The position numbers were made by a program, and so were the translations under genes. A stretch of DNA of 15,037 bases from an uncultured Clostridia bacterium. GTDB lineage: Bacteria; Bacillota; Clostridia; Christensenellales; Borkfalkiaceae. Shown here piece by piece: positions 1-6,977 of this stretch. The notes under the pieces are model-generated. The model was not told the origin of the DNA, searched no databases, and worked only from the letters and a program-made list of their open reading frames with translations. The DNA lies in assembly GCA_947589585.1 (NCBI GenBank), contig CANQCA010000026.1, positions 1-15,037 on the forward strand, written 5' to 3'. Positions within the stretch are counted from its first letter, which is position 1, and each line of letters opens with the position of its first letter.

Positions 1-698
1 CTCAGCATGCGCTCTGTGAGGTCTTCTTTGAGCTCGGTGAGGGACTTGAACGGGAAGGCGAAGCTCGCCTTTTCCTTGATCTCCTCCTTGCGGGTCTTGA
101 TCTCTTCCTTGAGTTTTTCGTAGTGGACGACGATCTCGTGTTCATCCGCAAAGCGGCGGATGCGCGTCGCGAGGTGCAATGAATGGCCGAGGTCCACGAA
201 GAAGACGCCGAAGAAGATCCCGACGACGAAGGCAAATTCGATATGGTGCACGAACCATACGACCGCATCGAGGACGGGCCCGTCGAAAATGAAATAGAAC
301 GCCGCGCCGACGAGCAGCCAAAACAGCGAGAAGAGCGGGCAGATGATGCCCTGGATGTTCCCCCACCGCTTGGAATAATCCCAGAGCTTGATCTTCATTC
401 CTTTGATAAAGATGAGCCCGGCGATGTATTCGATGATCGTCATCATGACCCCCATGATGAGGATGATGAGGATGGCGTCGAGCCATGCCATGCCCGTGTT
501 GAGGGGGATACGGGAGATGCCGAACAGCCCCGCGACGCCGAACCCGTAGAGGGGCAGATAGGGCCCCGTGAGAAAGCCGGGATTGATCCATTTCTTCGCA
601 GTGAAAAGACGGCGGAAGACGACTTCGATGCACCAGCCGATGACCGAGCCGACAAAGAACAGAAAGCAGATGACGAGCAGAGCGTCGACAAAACTCAT
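1..698 (-). CDS. CmpB-family multipass membrane protein (partial, C-terminus beyond window)
   Basis: The frame reads open from an ATG at 698 to the window edge, giving 232 residues with no stop, so the C-terminus is missing. The start has a good ribosome site (GAGGA about 7 bases upstream). The protein shows hydrophobic segments at about residues 5-22, 47-61, 72-99, 117-137 and 145-171. It also has conserved-looking blocks: GW.IE at 21-25, NPGFLTGPYLPLYGFG at 39-54, and WDYS..WGNIQGIICPLFSLFW at 106-127. These match my memory of the CmpB family (Pfam ABC_trans_CmpB), putative ABC-transporter-type integral membrane proteins common in Clostridia whose substrate is unknown. After the last helix comes a charged, probably coiled-coil tail (about 185-232, rich in K and E). 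The gene lies 150 bases beyond hppA and a terminator separates them. Only a weak own promoter is visible (TTGAGG, 17 bases, TGTAAA on the minus strand). The family call is fairly sure; the function is not known. Confidence 0.85.
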   Translation of the reverse strand, partial: MSFVDALLVICFLFFVGSVIGWCIEVVFRRLFTAKKWINPGFLTGPYLPLYGFGVAGLFGISRIPLNTGMAWLDAILIILIMGVMMTIIEYIAGLIFIKGMKIKLWDYSKRWGNIQGIICPLFSLFWLLVGAAFYFIFDGPVLDAVVWFVHHIEFAFVVGIFFGVFFVDLGHSLHLATRIRRFADEHEIVVHYEKLKEEIKTRKEEIKEKASFAFPFKSLTELKEDLTERML

Positions 699-727
699 AA
701 GTATTTCCTCGGTAGTTTTTTTTCATG

Positions 728-765
728 AAAAGGGCGCCGCGCTCAGGCTGCGCCCCTTTTTGTTT
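728..765 (-). terminator. Rho-independent terminator of hppA
   Basis: On the minus strand, just past the hppA stop, GGGGCGCAGCC and its partner GGCGCCC form a GC-rich stem with one bulged C, followed by TTTT. A-rich DNA flanks the other side, so it may also work in the opposite direction. It separates hppA from the downstream CmpB-family gene. Confidence 0.7.
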
Positions 766-848
766 TGCTTTTCAGATGTTTACAAATTGTGATAAACTCA
801 ACCTCAAAACGATTTTCATGGGCACCATGTCCGAAGCATGACTTCCGC

Positions 849-3092
849 TTATGCGCCGAAGATGGACGTAAGGCCGCAGGCAGAGAGCAGGTTGAAGTTC
901 TGGAAGACGACCACGCAGACAAGGGAGACGGTCGACATGATCTTGATGAGGATATCGAGGGAAGGCCCGACGGTGTCCTTCAGGGGATCGCCCACGGTGT
1001 CGCCGACTACGGCCGCATCGTGCACGGCGTCGTAGCCCTCTTCGCCCTTCTTCACGCCTTCGACTCCCCCTTTTTCGACATACTTCTTGGCATTATCCCA
1101 TGCGCCGCCCGCATTGCCCGTATAGATGGCGAGCATGATCGCCGAGAGCGTTGCGCCGATGAGGATGCCGCCCACGAAGCCTGCGCCGAAGATGAACCCG
1201 CATGCGACGGGAATGGCGATGGCGACGACGCTGGGGACGATCATCTGGCGGATAGCGCCCTTGGAGGAAATTTCCACGCACTTGGTCGAATCGGGGTCCT
1301 CTTCGCCCGTTAAAATCTTGGGGTTCTCGTGGAACTGGCGGCGGACTTCATCCACCATCTTCCTTGCAGCCTTGGCGACGGCGTTGATGAGCATTCCCGA
1401 GAAGAGGAAGGGAATGGCCGCACCGATGATGGCGCCGACGATGATATCGCCGCGGACGATGTTGAGAAAGATATCCAACCCTTCCCCGTTGGCGAGTTCG
1501 TTGACGAGCCCGCCCGCGAAGAGATAGCTCGACATCATGGACAGCGTTGCAAGCGCCGCAGAACCGATGGCGAAGCCCTTACCGATCGCGGCGGTCGTGT
1601 TGCCGACGGCATCCAATTTATCCGTGATATCGCGCACTTCCTCGTCGAGCATACTCATCTCGGCGATGCCGCCCGCGTTGTCGGAAATGGGCCCGTAGGT
1701 ATCGACGGAGACGGTCGCCGCGACGAAGGAGAGCATTCCCATCGCGCCGCAGCCGACGCCGAACATGCCGCCGAGGGCATAGCTTGCGAAGATGGCGACG
1801 CCGAGGACGACGACGGGGAGCATGCACGAGATCATGCCCGTGGCCATGCCCTGCGTGACGGTGAGGGCCGCGCCCTCCTTGCTCGCCTGTGCGATGTTCT
1901 TGGTGGGTTTATGCGCATCGCTCGTATAATATTCGGAAATGATACCGATGACGATGCCCGCCACGATCCCGACCGCCGCACACACCCAAGGGGTGACGGG
2001 GCCGATGTTCATCTTGGCGGCCTGAAGCTGCGCTTCATCCTCCCCTCTGAAGAGGAAGAAGGAGAGCAGGAACCCGCCGATGAGCGTCACGCCCGCCGAG
2101 ATCCATGTGGCGAGGTTGAGCTCCAGGTGGGGATCATCCGAGAGCTTGCGCTTCAAAAGCGGATAGGAGATGCCGACGACGCACCCGATGAGCCCGATGC
2201 CCGCAAACAGGATGGGGAAGAGGGTCATCTTCTGCAAAAGGGTGGGTGAAGTGAATTTCGTCGCATGGCAGAACACTTCGATCGCGAGGATGACGGTCGC
2301 CATGATCGCGCCGATGTAGCTCTCCAAAAGGTCTGCCCCGAGGCCTGCGACGTCGCCCACGTTGTCGCCCACGTTATCGGCGATGGTGGCGGGGTTGCGG
2401 GGGTCGTCTTCGGGAATGTGCGCCTCCGTCTTTCCGACGAGGTCTGCGCCCATATCCGCGGCCTTCGTATAGATGCCGCCGCCCACACGGTTGAAGAGAG
2501 CGATGATCGAGCACCCGAGCGCATAGCCCGAGAGGACGATGGAGAGGTTATATGCCTGCCCGGTGATGGGGTTGATGTTCTCGACGACGATCTCGGAGAG
2601 CTGTGCGCCGTTTACGTTGATCATCCCCTCTGCCCAGCCGAAGCAGCAGTAGACGACGATGGCGCCGAGAAGGGCGAACCCCGCCACGCACAGCCCCATA
2701 ACGGAGCCGCCGCGGAAGGCGACCTTCAGGGTCTTGCCGACGTTTCTCGTCTCGTTCGCGGCATTGGTCACGCGTACGTTGGCATAGGTGGCGATCTTCA
2801 TGCCGATGAAGCCCGCCGTGGCGGACATCACGGCGCCGATGAGGAAGGCGACGCCCGCTTCCCATGCGATGAAAAGCCCTAAAACGACGGCGACGACCGA
2901 GCCGATGATGGCGACGATCTTGTACTCATAGAAGATGAATGCGTTCGCGCCCTCGCGGATCTTGGCTGCGATATGCTGCATGCGCTCGTTTCCCTCTTTT
3001 AGCTTTTTGGTGAGGTAGAAGTTGAGCGCGGCATAGCCAAGGCCGAGTACGACCGCAAACATCACAATGATGATGAGAAGATTGAGATCCAT
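849..3092 (-). CDS. hppA: Membrane-bound, K+-dependent ion-pumping pyrophosphatase
   Basis: This 747-residue protein hydrolyses cytoplasmic pyrophosphate and uses the energy to pump H+ and/or Na+ across the cell membrane (EC 7.1.3.1 class). About 16 hydrophobic segments are visible. The substrate site is clear: DMGADLVGK at 213-221, EDDPRNPATIADNVGDNVGD at 228-247, and a C-terminal GDTVGDPLKDTVGPSLD at 697-713. In GNTTAAIGKG (497-506), Ala501 and Gly504 occupy the positions that are Lys and Thr in K+-independent enzymes, so this should be the K+-dependent type. Whether it pumps H+, Na+ or both cannot be read here. Length is typical of the family. I chose ATG 3092, not an upstream in-frame ATG at 3245, because AGGAG lies just before 3092, the protein then starts with its first helix, and the strong promoter lies between the two starts. 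A terminator follows the gene. Confidence 0.96.
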   Translation of the reverse strand: MDLNLLIIIVMFAVVLGLGYAALNFYLTKKLKEGNERMQHIAAKIREGANAFIFYEYKIVAIIGSVVAVVLGLFIAWEAGVAFLIGAVMSATAGFIGMKIATYANVRVTNAANETRNVGKTLKVAFRGGSVMGLCVAGFALLGAIVVYCCFGWAEGMINVNGAQLSEIVVENINPITGQAYNLSIVLSGYALGCSIIALFNRVGGGIYTKAADMGADLVGKTEAHIPEDDPRNPATIADNVGDNVGDVAGLGADLLESYIGAIMATVILAIEVFCHATKFTSPTLLQKMTLFPILFAGIGLIGCVVGISYPLLKRKLSDDPHLELNLATWISAGVTLIGGFLLSFFLFRGEDEAQLQAAKMNIGPVTPWVCAAVGIVAGIVIGIISEYYTSDAHKPTKNIAQASKEGAALTVTQGMATGMISCMLPVVVLGVAIFASYALGGMFGVGCGAMGMLSFVAATVSVDTYGPISDNAGGIAEMSMLDEEVRDITDKLDAVGNTTAAIGKGFAIGSAALATLSMMSSYLFAGGLVNELANGEGLDIFLNIVRGDIIVGAIIGAAIPFLFSGMLINAVAKAARKMVDEVRRQFHENPKILTGEEDPDSTKCVEISSKGAIRQMIVPSVVAIAIPVACGFIFGAGFVGGILIGATLSAIMLAIYTGNAGGAWDNAKKYVEKGGVEGVKKGEEGYDAVHDAAVVGDTVGDPLKDTVGPSLDILIKIMSTVSLVCVVVFQNFNLLSACGLTSIFGA

Positions 3093-3122
3093 ACTTTGCT
3101 CCTTGCAAATGAATGTGGATAT

Positions 3123-3151
3123 ATTATAGCACATTTTATAAAAGTTGTCTA
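3123..3151 (-). promoter_or_regulatory. hppA promoter
   Basis: On the minus strand TAGACA (-35) is followed after exactly 17 bases by TATAAT (-10), preceded by TG as an extended -10. The predicted start at about 3116 gives a leader of about 24 bases containing the AGGAG site. This supports the start at 3092. Confidence 0.8.
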
Positions 3152-3184
3152 TTTTTCGGCATGTTCTGAAAAATTTTTCGGAAG

Positions 3185-3380
3185 GGAACCTGTCCTGCCG
3201 AGCGGCCGAAGGCATCGGACCACCTGTCATACCGAGCCCATGCAATGGGCGAGTGTATCCCCTGATACGAAAAGTCCGTGTTTTCTATTTAGGGGATCCT
3301 TCGCGGATTGGCTTTCATGGACTGCGTAGAGCCGTTTCGGCTCAGGATGACGCAGGGGTACGCAGTCCGTGTTTTCATTC
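3185..3380. repeat. Intergenic composite repeat, copy 1
   Basis: The gap between hppA and the next gene holds no convincing gene. It contains modules seen in two other gaps of this window: AGTCCGTGTTTTC at 3273-3285 and again at 3364-3376 (also at 9729-9741), a TCATACCGAGCCCATGCAATGGG block at 3228-3250, and GGCTCAGGATGACGC at 3339-3353. The last block resembles, in inverse, the GTCACCCTGAGC modules of the other copies. Such mosaic, non-coding, partly palindromic repeats are typical of dispersed intergenic repeat families. I see no transposase. Confidence 0.6.
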
Positions 3381-3396
3381 CTTAATAATTTTCTCA

Positions 3397-3431
3397 TTTT
3401 TTAGCACTTTTTTAGCACTTTATGCTATAAT
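3397..3431 (+). promoter_or_regulatory. Promoter of the 396-residue membrane protein gene, with 11-base direct repeats
   Basis: TATAAT at 3426-3431 is preceded by TGC, an extended -10. No good -35 sits at 17 bases; TTAGCA at 3401-3406 is a poor one at 19 bases. Two direct copies of TTTTTTAGCAC (3397-3407 and 3408-3418) cover the -35 region. They may be a regulator site or bent DNA. Confidence 0.65.
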
Positions 3432-3467
3432 GTATTTACACGAAAATTATTATTAGGAGTATTGTCT

Positions 3468-4658
3468 ATGAAGAAACTCATACCCTGTAACCTCGTGATG
3501 CTGCTCATCGCGCTCGTCGGGGCACTCTCCCTGCTCTTCATGCCCCTTCTCTCGCTGAATCTGAGCGAGGCGGCAAATGGCTTGCTCCTCGATTGGGAAA
3601 AGAACTTGGAATCTTCCGAAGACGCAGAAGAGGGCAAACAGCCCGCCGAGGGAACGGAAGAGGGCGAACAGCCCGCCGGGGGTACGGAAGAGGGCGAGGA
3701 AGACCTCTCGGTCCTCACGTCCATTCTCGATACCGAGATCTCGATCACGACCGTAAAATTCGGCAAGATCGCACTGGCGCCCAACCCGGGAGCGGCCTTC
3801 CTCACGCAATTTCTGCTCTATAAGGGCGGCCCCGTCGAGAACATGCTGCTCGGCTCCATCGTCTCGGGTTCCGTCGTAAGCACCGCAGGACTTAGCGGCG
3901 AGACGATCGGAAAGATCGACTATCATAAACTTCGCGAAATCCTCTATGAACTCGAGAACGAGAATGCCAACGTTGACGAAGTTATCGATAAGTACATCAA
4001 CGAACTCAAAGAGCAAGTCGGCGCAGATGCGTTCAAAGATTTCGACGAAGGGCAGATCAAGAAATTCATCGTCGACGGCGTAAACTACGTCAAAGATGAC
4101 CTCGGCGGCAAATTCACGACGGAAGCGCTCGTCTGCATCGCGCTCACGGGCGGCAAAAAGGGCGGACCCACGGACTATGAAACGCTTGCAAATCAGCTCG
4201 CAGAGGGCGATCTCGAGCTGGGCGGAGATAGCGGCGACGAGAGCAGCCCCGTCAACTTCGTCGGCGAGATCGTCGGCATGGTCGCGGGATACGGCTCTTA
4301 TATCGGCTACGGCTTCTATGCAATGCTCGTCTTGCTGCTCCCGTGGGCGCTCTTCATCCTTCTGTGCCTGCTGCATATCTTTATCAAGAACAAGCGGTGT
4401 GCGACATGGTACCTCTTCACCTTCGGTTGCCTGCCCTGCATCCTCTTCTGGCTCGCGCCCATGATCGCGAAGCCCCTCCTTCCCAAACTGCTCGGAAGTA
4501 CGGGCTCCACCATCGCCGCCGCGCTCGGCGCCGTCGGTTCCTTCGCATGGATCAGCGGGGCCTGCCTCGTCGTGATGTGGCTTATCTGGCTCGTCTGGAT
4601 GCGCCCCCTCAAGAAGAAGGCGAAGTTCGAAAAGCAAGCGGAAGAAGACCTGTTCTGA
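3468..4658 (+). CDS. Putative membrane protein of unknown function, one N-terminal and three C-terminal helices
   Basis: This 396-residue protein starts at ATG 3468, with AGGAG 8 bases upstream; a TTG two codons earlier is less likely. Residues 7-29 are a signal-anchor-like helix and 276-306, 312-333 and 355-378 are three further hydrophobic segments. The stretch from about 31 to 270 is soluble and acidic and probably lies outside the membrane. Residues 54-77 are a short tandem repeat (EEGKQPAEGT, EEGEQPAGGT, EEGE) encoded by a 30-base DNA repeat. The C-terminus is charged (KKKAKFEKQAEEDLF). I do not recognise the family, and no catalytic motif is evident. It is the only gene on the left arm that reads toward the origin. 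It has its own promoter and terminator, so it is a single-gene unit. Confidence 0.85.
   Translation: MKKLIPCNLVMLLIALVGALSLLFMPLLSLNLSEAANGLLLDWEKNLESSEDAEEGKQPAEGTEEGEQPAGGTEEGEEDLSVLTSILDTEISITTVKFGKIALAPNPGAAFLTQFLLYKGGPVENMLLGSIVSGSVVSTAGLSGETIGKIDYHKLREILYELENENANVDEVIDKYINELKEQVGADAFKDFDEGQIKKFIVDGVNYVKDDLGGKFTTEALVCIALTGGKKGGPTDYETLANQLAEGDLELGGDSGDESSPVNFVGEIVGMVAGYGSYIGYGFYAMLVLLLPWALFILLCLLHIFIKNKRCATWYLFTFGCLPCILFWLAPMIAKPLLPKLLGSTGSTIAAALGAVGSFAWISGACLVVMWLIWLVWMRPLKKKAKFEKQAEEDLF
3627..3698 (+). repeat. In-frame 30-base tandem repeat
   Basis: Two full 30-base units (3627-3656, 3657-3686) and a 12-base partial third differ at only a few positions and encode EEGxQPAxGT. The unit is a multiple of three, so gain or loss of copies would change the length of the extracytoplasmic linker without breaking the frame. 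Confidence 0.85.
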
Positions 4659-4667
4659 TGCAATTTC

Positions 4668-4697
4668 AAAAAGACGCCCGAAAAGGCGTCTTTTTTT
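4668..4697 (+). terminator. Rho-independent terminator of the 396-residue protein gene
   Basis: A perfect 11-base-pair stem (AAAAAGACGCC at 4668-4678 with GGCGTCTTTTT at 4685-4695) encloses a 6-base loop and ends in seven T. It begins 10 bases past the stop codon. Confidence 0.93.
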
Positions 4698-4699
4698 AT

Positions 4700-4890
4700 C
4701 AGGTCACCCTGAGCATAGTCGAAGAGTGACGGATTGGGATGTCATCGGACTTCGTAGTTCGGGATGCTTCGAGGATGGGCTCCTTCGGACATGGTATAGG
4801 GTAATCGGCTACTTCGCGGTCGGTGACCGCTCGTGCCGACCTTAGTCTACAAATAGAAGCTTCGGTCGGGGCAGCATGACGCGGGTAACC
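4700..4890. repeat. Intergenic composite repeat, copy 2
   Basis: The gap between two converging genes holds no plausible gene. It carries modules shared with copy 3: GTCACCCTGAGC at 4703-4714 (also 9608-9619), a 23-base block at 4758-4780 identical to 9745-9767, CGGACATGGTATA at 4786-4798 (also 9773-9785), and GGGGCAGCATGACGCGG at 4868-4884 (also 9826-9842). The first module starts a near-palindrome ending in AGTGAC at 4725-4730. The modules keep their order and spacing, so the two copies share an ancestor. Confidence 0.8.
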
Positions 4891-4920
4891 TACGCGCGAG
4901 CGCGGCAAGAAAACCCAACC

Positions 4921-4965
4921 CCCACCACCGCCTACGGCGGAGCCGCCCCCTTCAAAGGGGGCAGC
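4921..4965. repeat. Double hairpin in the pckG downstream gap
   Basis: Two adjacent small hairpins: CCGCC/GGCGG (4928-4932 with 4936-4940) and GCCCCC/GGGGGC (4945-4950 with 4957-4962, loop TTCAAA). No T-run follows, so they are not obvious terminators. They sit directly between repeat copy 2 and the pckG terminator and may be another repeat module. Confidence 0.5.
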
Positions 4966-4975
4966 CTTGGAACAC

Positions 4976-5005
4976 AAAAAAACCGCCGCGAGTGCGGCGG
5001 GTTTT
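4976..5005 (-). terminator. Rho-independent terminator of pckG
   Basis: CCGCCGC (4983-4989) pairs with GCGGCGG (4994-5000) around a 4-base loop. Read on the minus strand, the stem is followed by seven T. It begins 12 bases past the pckG stop. T and A runs on both sides suggest it could stop traffic in both directions. Confidence 0.88.
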
Positions 5006-5016
5006 ATTCGAATCAA

Positions 5017-6783
5017 TTATTTTTCGCAATTTGCCTTCAAGGTGTCGAGGCTTTCGCGCAGCTCCTTGGGAAGACGCCCTTCGAACTGCTTGAAGTAGCC
5101 CTCGATCTCGTCCGCCTCGGCGCGCCAGCGCGCCTTATCCACGAAGAGGATGCTCTCGAGCGTCTCGGTGGAGAGGCTGAGTCCCTCGAGGTCGATATCC
5201 TTCGCGTAGGGAACATAGCCGATCGCCGTCTCGCGGGCGTCCACCTTGCCGTCGCAACGCTTCAGGATCCATTCGATGACGCGCATGTTGTCGCCAAAGC
5301 CCGGCCACAAAAATTCGCCGCTTGCATCCTGGCGGAACCAGTTGACGTTGAAGATCTTCGGGGGATGGGTGACCTTCTTGCCCATGTCGATCCAATGCTG
5401 GAAGTAGTCTGCCATGTGATAGCCGCAGAAGGGCTTCATCGCCATGGGGTCGTGACGGAGAACACCGACCGCGCCCGTTGCGGCAGCCGTCGTCTCCGAG
5501 CTCATGATCGCGCCCACGAACACGCCGTGGTCCCAATCGCGGGACTGGTAGACGAGCGGGGTGGTCGTCGCCCTTCTTCCGCCGAAGATGATCGCATCGA
5601 GCGGCACGCCTTCCTTGGAGTTGAATTCGGGGGAAAGGCAGGGGCAGTTCTGCGCGGGAGCGGTGAAGCGGGAGTTGGGATGCGCCGCTTTTGTTCCCAT
5701 GTCGGGGGTCCATTCGTTCCCGAGCCAGTCGATGAGGTGCTCGGGCGCGGGTTTGGTGAGGCCTTCCCACCAGACGGTGTTATCCGAAGGGTCGATGGCG
5801 ACGTTGGTGAAGATGGTCCCCTTTCTTGTCGCAGCAAGGGCGTTGGGGTTGCTCTTTTGGTTGGTGCCGGGCGCGACGCCGAAGAAGCCGTTCTCGGGGT
5901 TGACCGCCCACAATCTTCCGTCGTCGCCCACGCGGATCCATGCGATATCGTCGCCCACACATTCCACCTTATAGCCCTTTTCGAGATAGTGCTTGGGGGG
6001 AATGAGCATGGCGAGGTTGGTCTTGCCGCAGGCGGAAGGGAATGCCGCGGCGAGGTATTTCTTCGTGCCGTCGGGGAAGGTGACGCCGAGAATTAACATA
6101 TGCTCTGCCATCCAGCCCTCGTTCTTGCCGAGGTAGGAAGCGATGCGCAGGGCGAAGCATTTCTTGCCGAGAAGGACGTTTCCGCCGTAAGCGGAGTTGA
6201 CCGAGATGATGGTATCGTCCTCGGGGAAGTGCATGATGTAGCGCTTCTCGGGATCGACGTCGCACTTGCAGTGGAAGCCCTTGATGAAGTCGCCGTCTTT
6301 TCCCAAATAGTCGTAGACTTCCTTGCCCATGCGGGTCATGATCGCCATATTGAGGACGACGTAGATGGAGTCGGTGACCTCGATGCCGATCTTGGAAAAC
6401 GGCGAGCCGAGCACGCCCATGGAGTAGGGGATCACGTACATGGTACGGCCCTTCATCTTCCCGCGGGCGATTTCGCCGCACATCGCATACGCCTCTTTGG
6501 GGTCCATCCAATAGTTGATGGGACCCGCGTCTTCCTTATTCCTGCAGCAGATGAAGGTGCGGTCCTCGACGCGTGCGACGTCGTTCTGCGCCGTGCGGTG
6601 ATAGTAGCAGCCGGGGAGCTTTTCCTCGTTGAGCTTGATCATCTCCCCCGTGCGGACGCCCTCTGCGCGGAGCGCTTCGAGCTGGGCCTCGCTCCCGTCG
6701 ATCCAGACGATCTTGTCGGGTTGGGCGAGCGCAGCGCTTTTTTCGACGAATTCAAGAACTTTCTTGTTTTCGGTGAGTGCCAT
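5017..6783 (-). CDS. pckG: Phosphoenolpyruvate carboxykinase, GTP type
   Basis: This 588-residue cytosolic enzyme interconverts oxaloacetate + GTP with phosphoenolpyruvate + GDP + CO2 (EC 4.1.1.32), linking the C4 acid pool to glycolysis and gluconeogenesis. The family's marks are all present: RVEDRT at 71-76 (substrate-binding Arg), SAYGGNVLLGKKCFALRIAS at 197-216, HMLILGV at 228-234 (the His is a metal ligand), the P-loop FPSACGKTN at 248-256 with the family's reactive Cys252, VGDDIAWI at 276-283, and NPENGFFGVAPGTN at 295-308. Length is normal and nothing is broken. ATG 6783 is preceded by AAGGAGG, spaced rather far (about 12 bases). It has its own promoter and terminator. In anaerobes it may run toward oxaloacetate; the sequence does not decide this. 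Confidence 0.97.
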   Translation of the reverse strand: MALTENKKVLEFVEKSAALAQPDKIVWIDGSEAQLEALRAEGVRTGEMIKLNEEKLPGCYYHRTAQNDVARVEDRTFICCRNKEDAGPINYWMDPKEAYAMCGEIARGKMKGRTMYVIPYSMGVLGSPFSKIGIEVTDSIYVVLNMAIMTRMGKEVYDYLGKDGDFIKGFHCKCDVDPEKRYIMHFPEDDTIISVNSAYGGNVLLGKKCFALRIASYLGKNEGWMAEHMLILGVTFPDGTKKYLAAAFPSACGKTNLAMLIPPKHYLEKGYKVECVGDDIAWIRVGDDGRLWAVNPENGFFGVAPGTNQKSNPNALAATRKGTIFTNVAIDPSDNTVWWEGLTKPAPEHLIDWLGNEWTPDMGTKAAHPNSRFTAPAQNCPCLSPEFNSKEGVPLDAIIFGGRRATTTPLVYQSRDWDHGVFVGAIMSSETTAAATGAVGVLRHDPMAMKPFCGYHMADYFQHWIDMGKKVTHPPKIFNVNWFRQDASGEFLWPGFGDNMRVIEWILKRCDGKVDARETAIGYVPYAKDIDLEGLSLSTETLESILFVDKARWRAEADEIEGYFKQFEGRLPKELRESLDTLKANCEK

Positions 6784-6848
6784 TTGAACTTCGTTCCTCC
6801 TTGAAAAACCTTTGCCGTGGGCGAAAGGACCACCTTCCGTCCCATTTT

Positions 6849-6877
6849 ATTATACCACCAAAACAGGAAAAAGTAAA
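6849..6877 (-). promoter_or_regulatory. pckG promoter
   Basis: On the minus strand TTTACT (4 of 6 to consensus) stands 17 bases before a perfect TATAAT. The predicted start near 6842 gives a leader of about 60 bases. No operator or riboswitch-like fold stands out in it. Confidence 0.7.
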
Positions 6878-6882
6878 CAGAA

Positions 6883-6913
6883 CCGCGCGGATTTCTCCGC
6901 GCGGAATTTTTTT
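6883..6913 (+). terminator. Plus-strand terminator-like hairpin upstream of pckG
   Basis: A perfect 8-base-pair stem (CCGCGCGG at 6883-6890 and 6897-6904, loop ATTTCT) is followed by AATTTTTTT, which fits a terminator for rightward transcription. No rightward gene lies upstream. It may block antisense transcription or be part of a stacked hairpin block with the terminator at 6925-6953. Confidence 0.55.
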
Positions 6914-6924
6914 GCCGTTCCGGC

Positions 6925-6953
6925 AAAAAGGCTCCTCGCAAAGGAGGAGCCTT
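6925..6953 (-). terminator. Rho-independent terminator of the surface protein gene
   Basis: AAGGCTCCTC (6928-6937) and GAGGAGCCTT (6944-6953) form a perfect 10-base-pair stem. On the minus strand the stem is followed by TTTTT, about 25 bases past the stop. A further small stem (TTTTGCCG/CGGCAAAA, about 6909-6928) overlaps its T-tail. Confidence 0.9.
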
Positions 6954-6977
6954 ATGTAAAATTCTTTGGAAGTGCGA

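Noticed and set aside
183..728. Open plus-strand frame of 181 codons at the left edge
   Set aside because: Its protein is a low-complexity run of D and E residues with no known pattern. The opposite strand encodes a clear CmpB-family membrane protein with a ribosome site.
1329..2249. Plus-strand frame of 306 codons opposite hppA
   Set aside because: It is antisense to a highly conserved gene and rich in D, H, R and G, the usual shadow of GC-rich coding DNA.
3093..3245. Possible 51-residue N-terminal extension of hppA
   Set aside because: It has no ribosome site, covers the hppA promoter and adds residues that the family lacks.
3627..3698. Repeat as a frameshifting phase-variation tract
   Set aside because: The unit is 30 bases, so copy changes keep the frame. 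It can change length but not switch the gene off.
4876..6096. Plus-strand frame of 406 codons opposite pckG
   Set aside because: It starts in repeat DNA, runs through the pckG terminator and lies antisense to pckG. It shows no recognisable domain.
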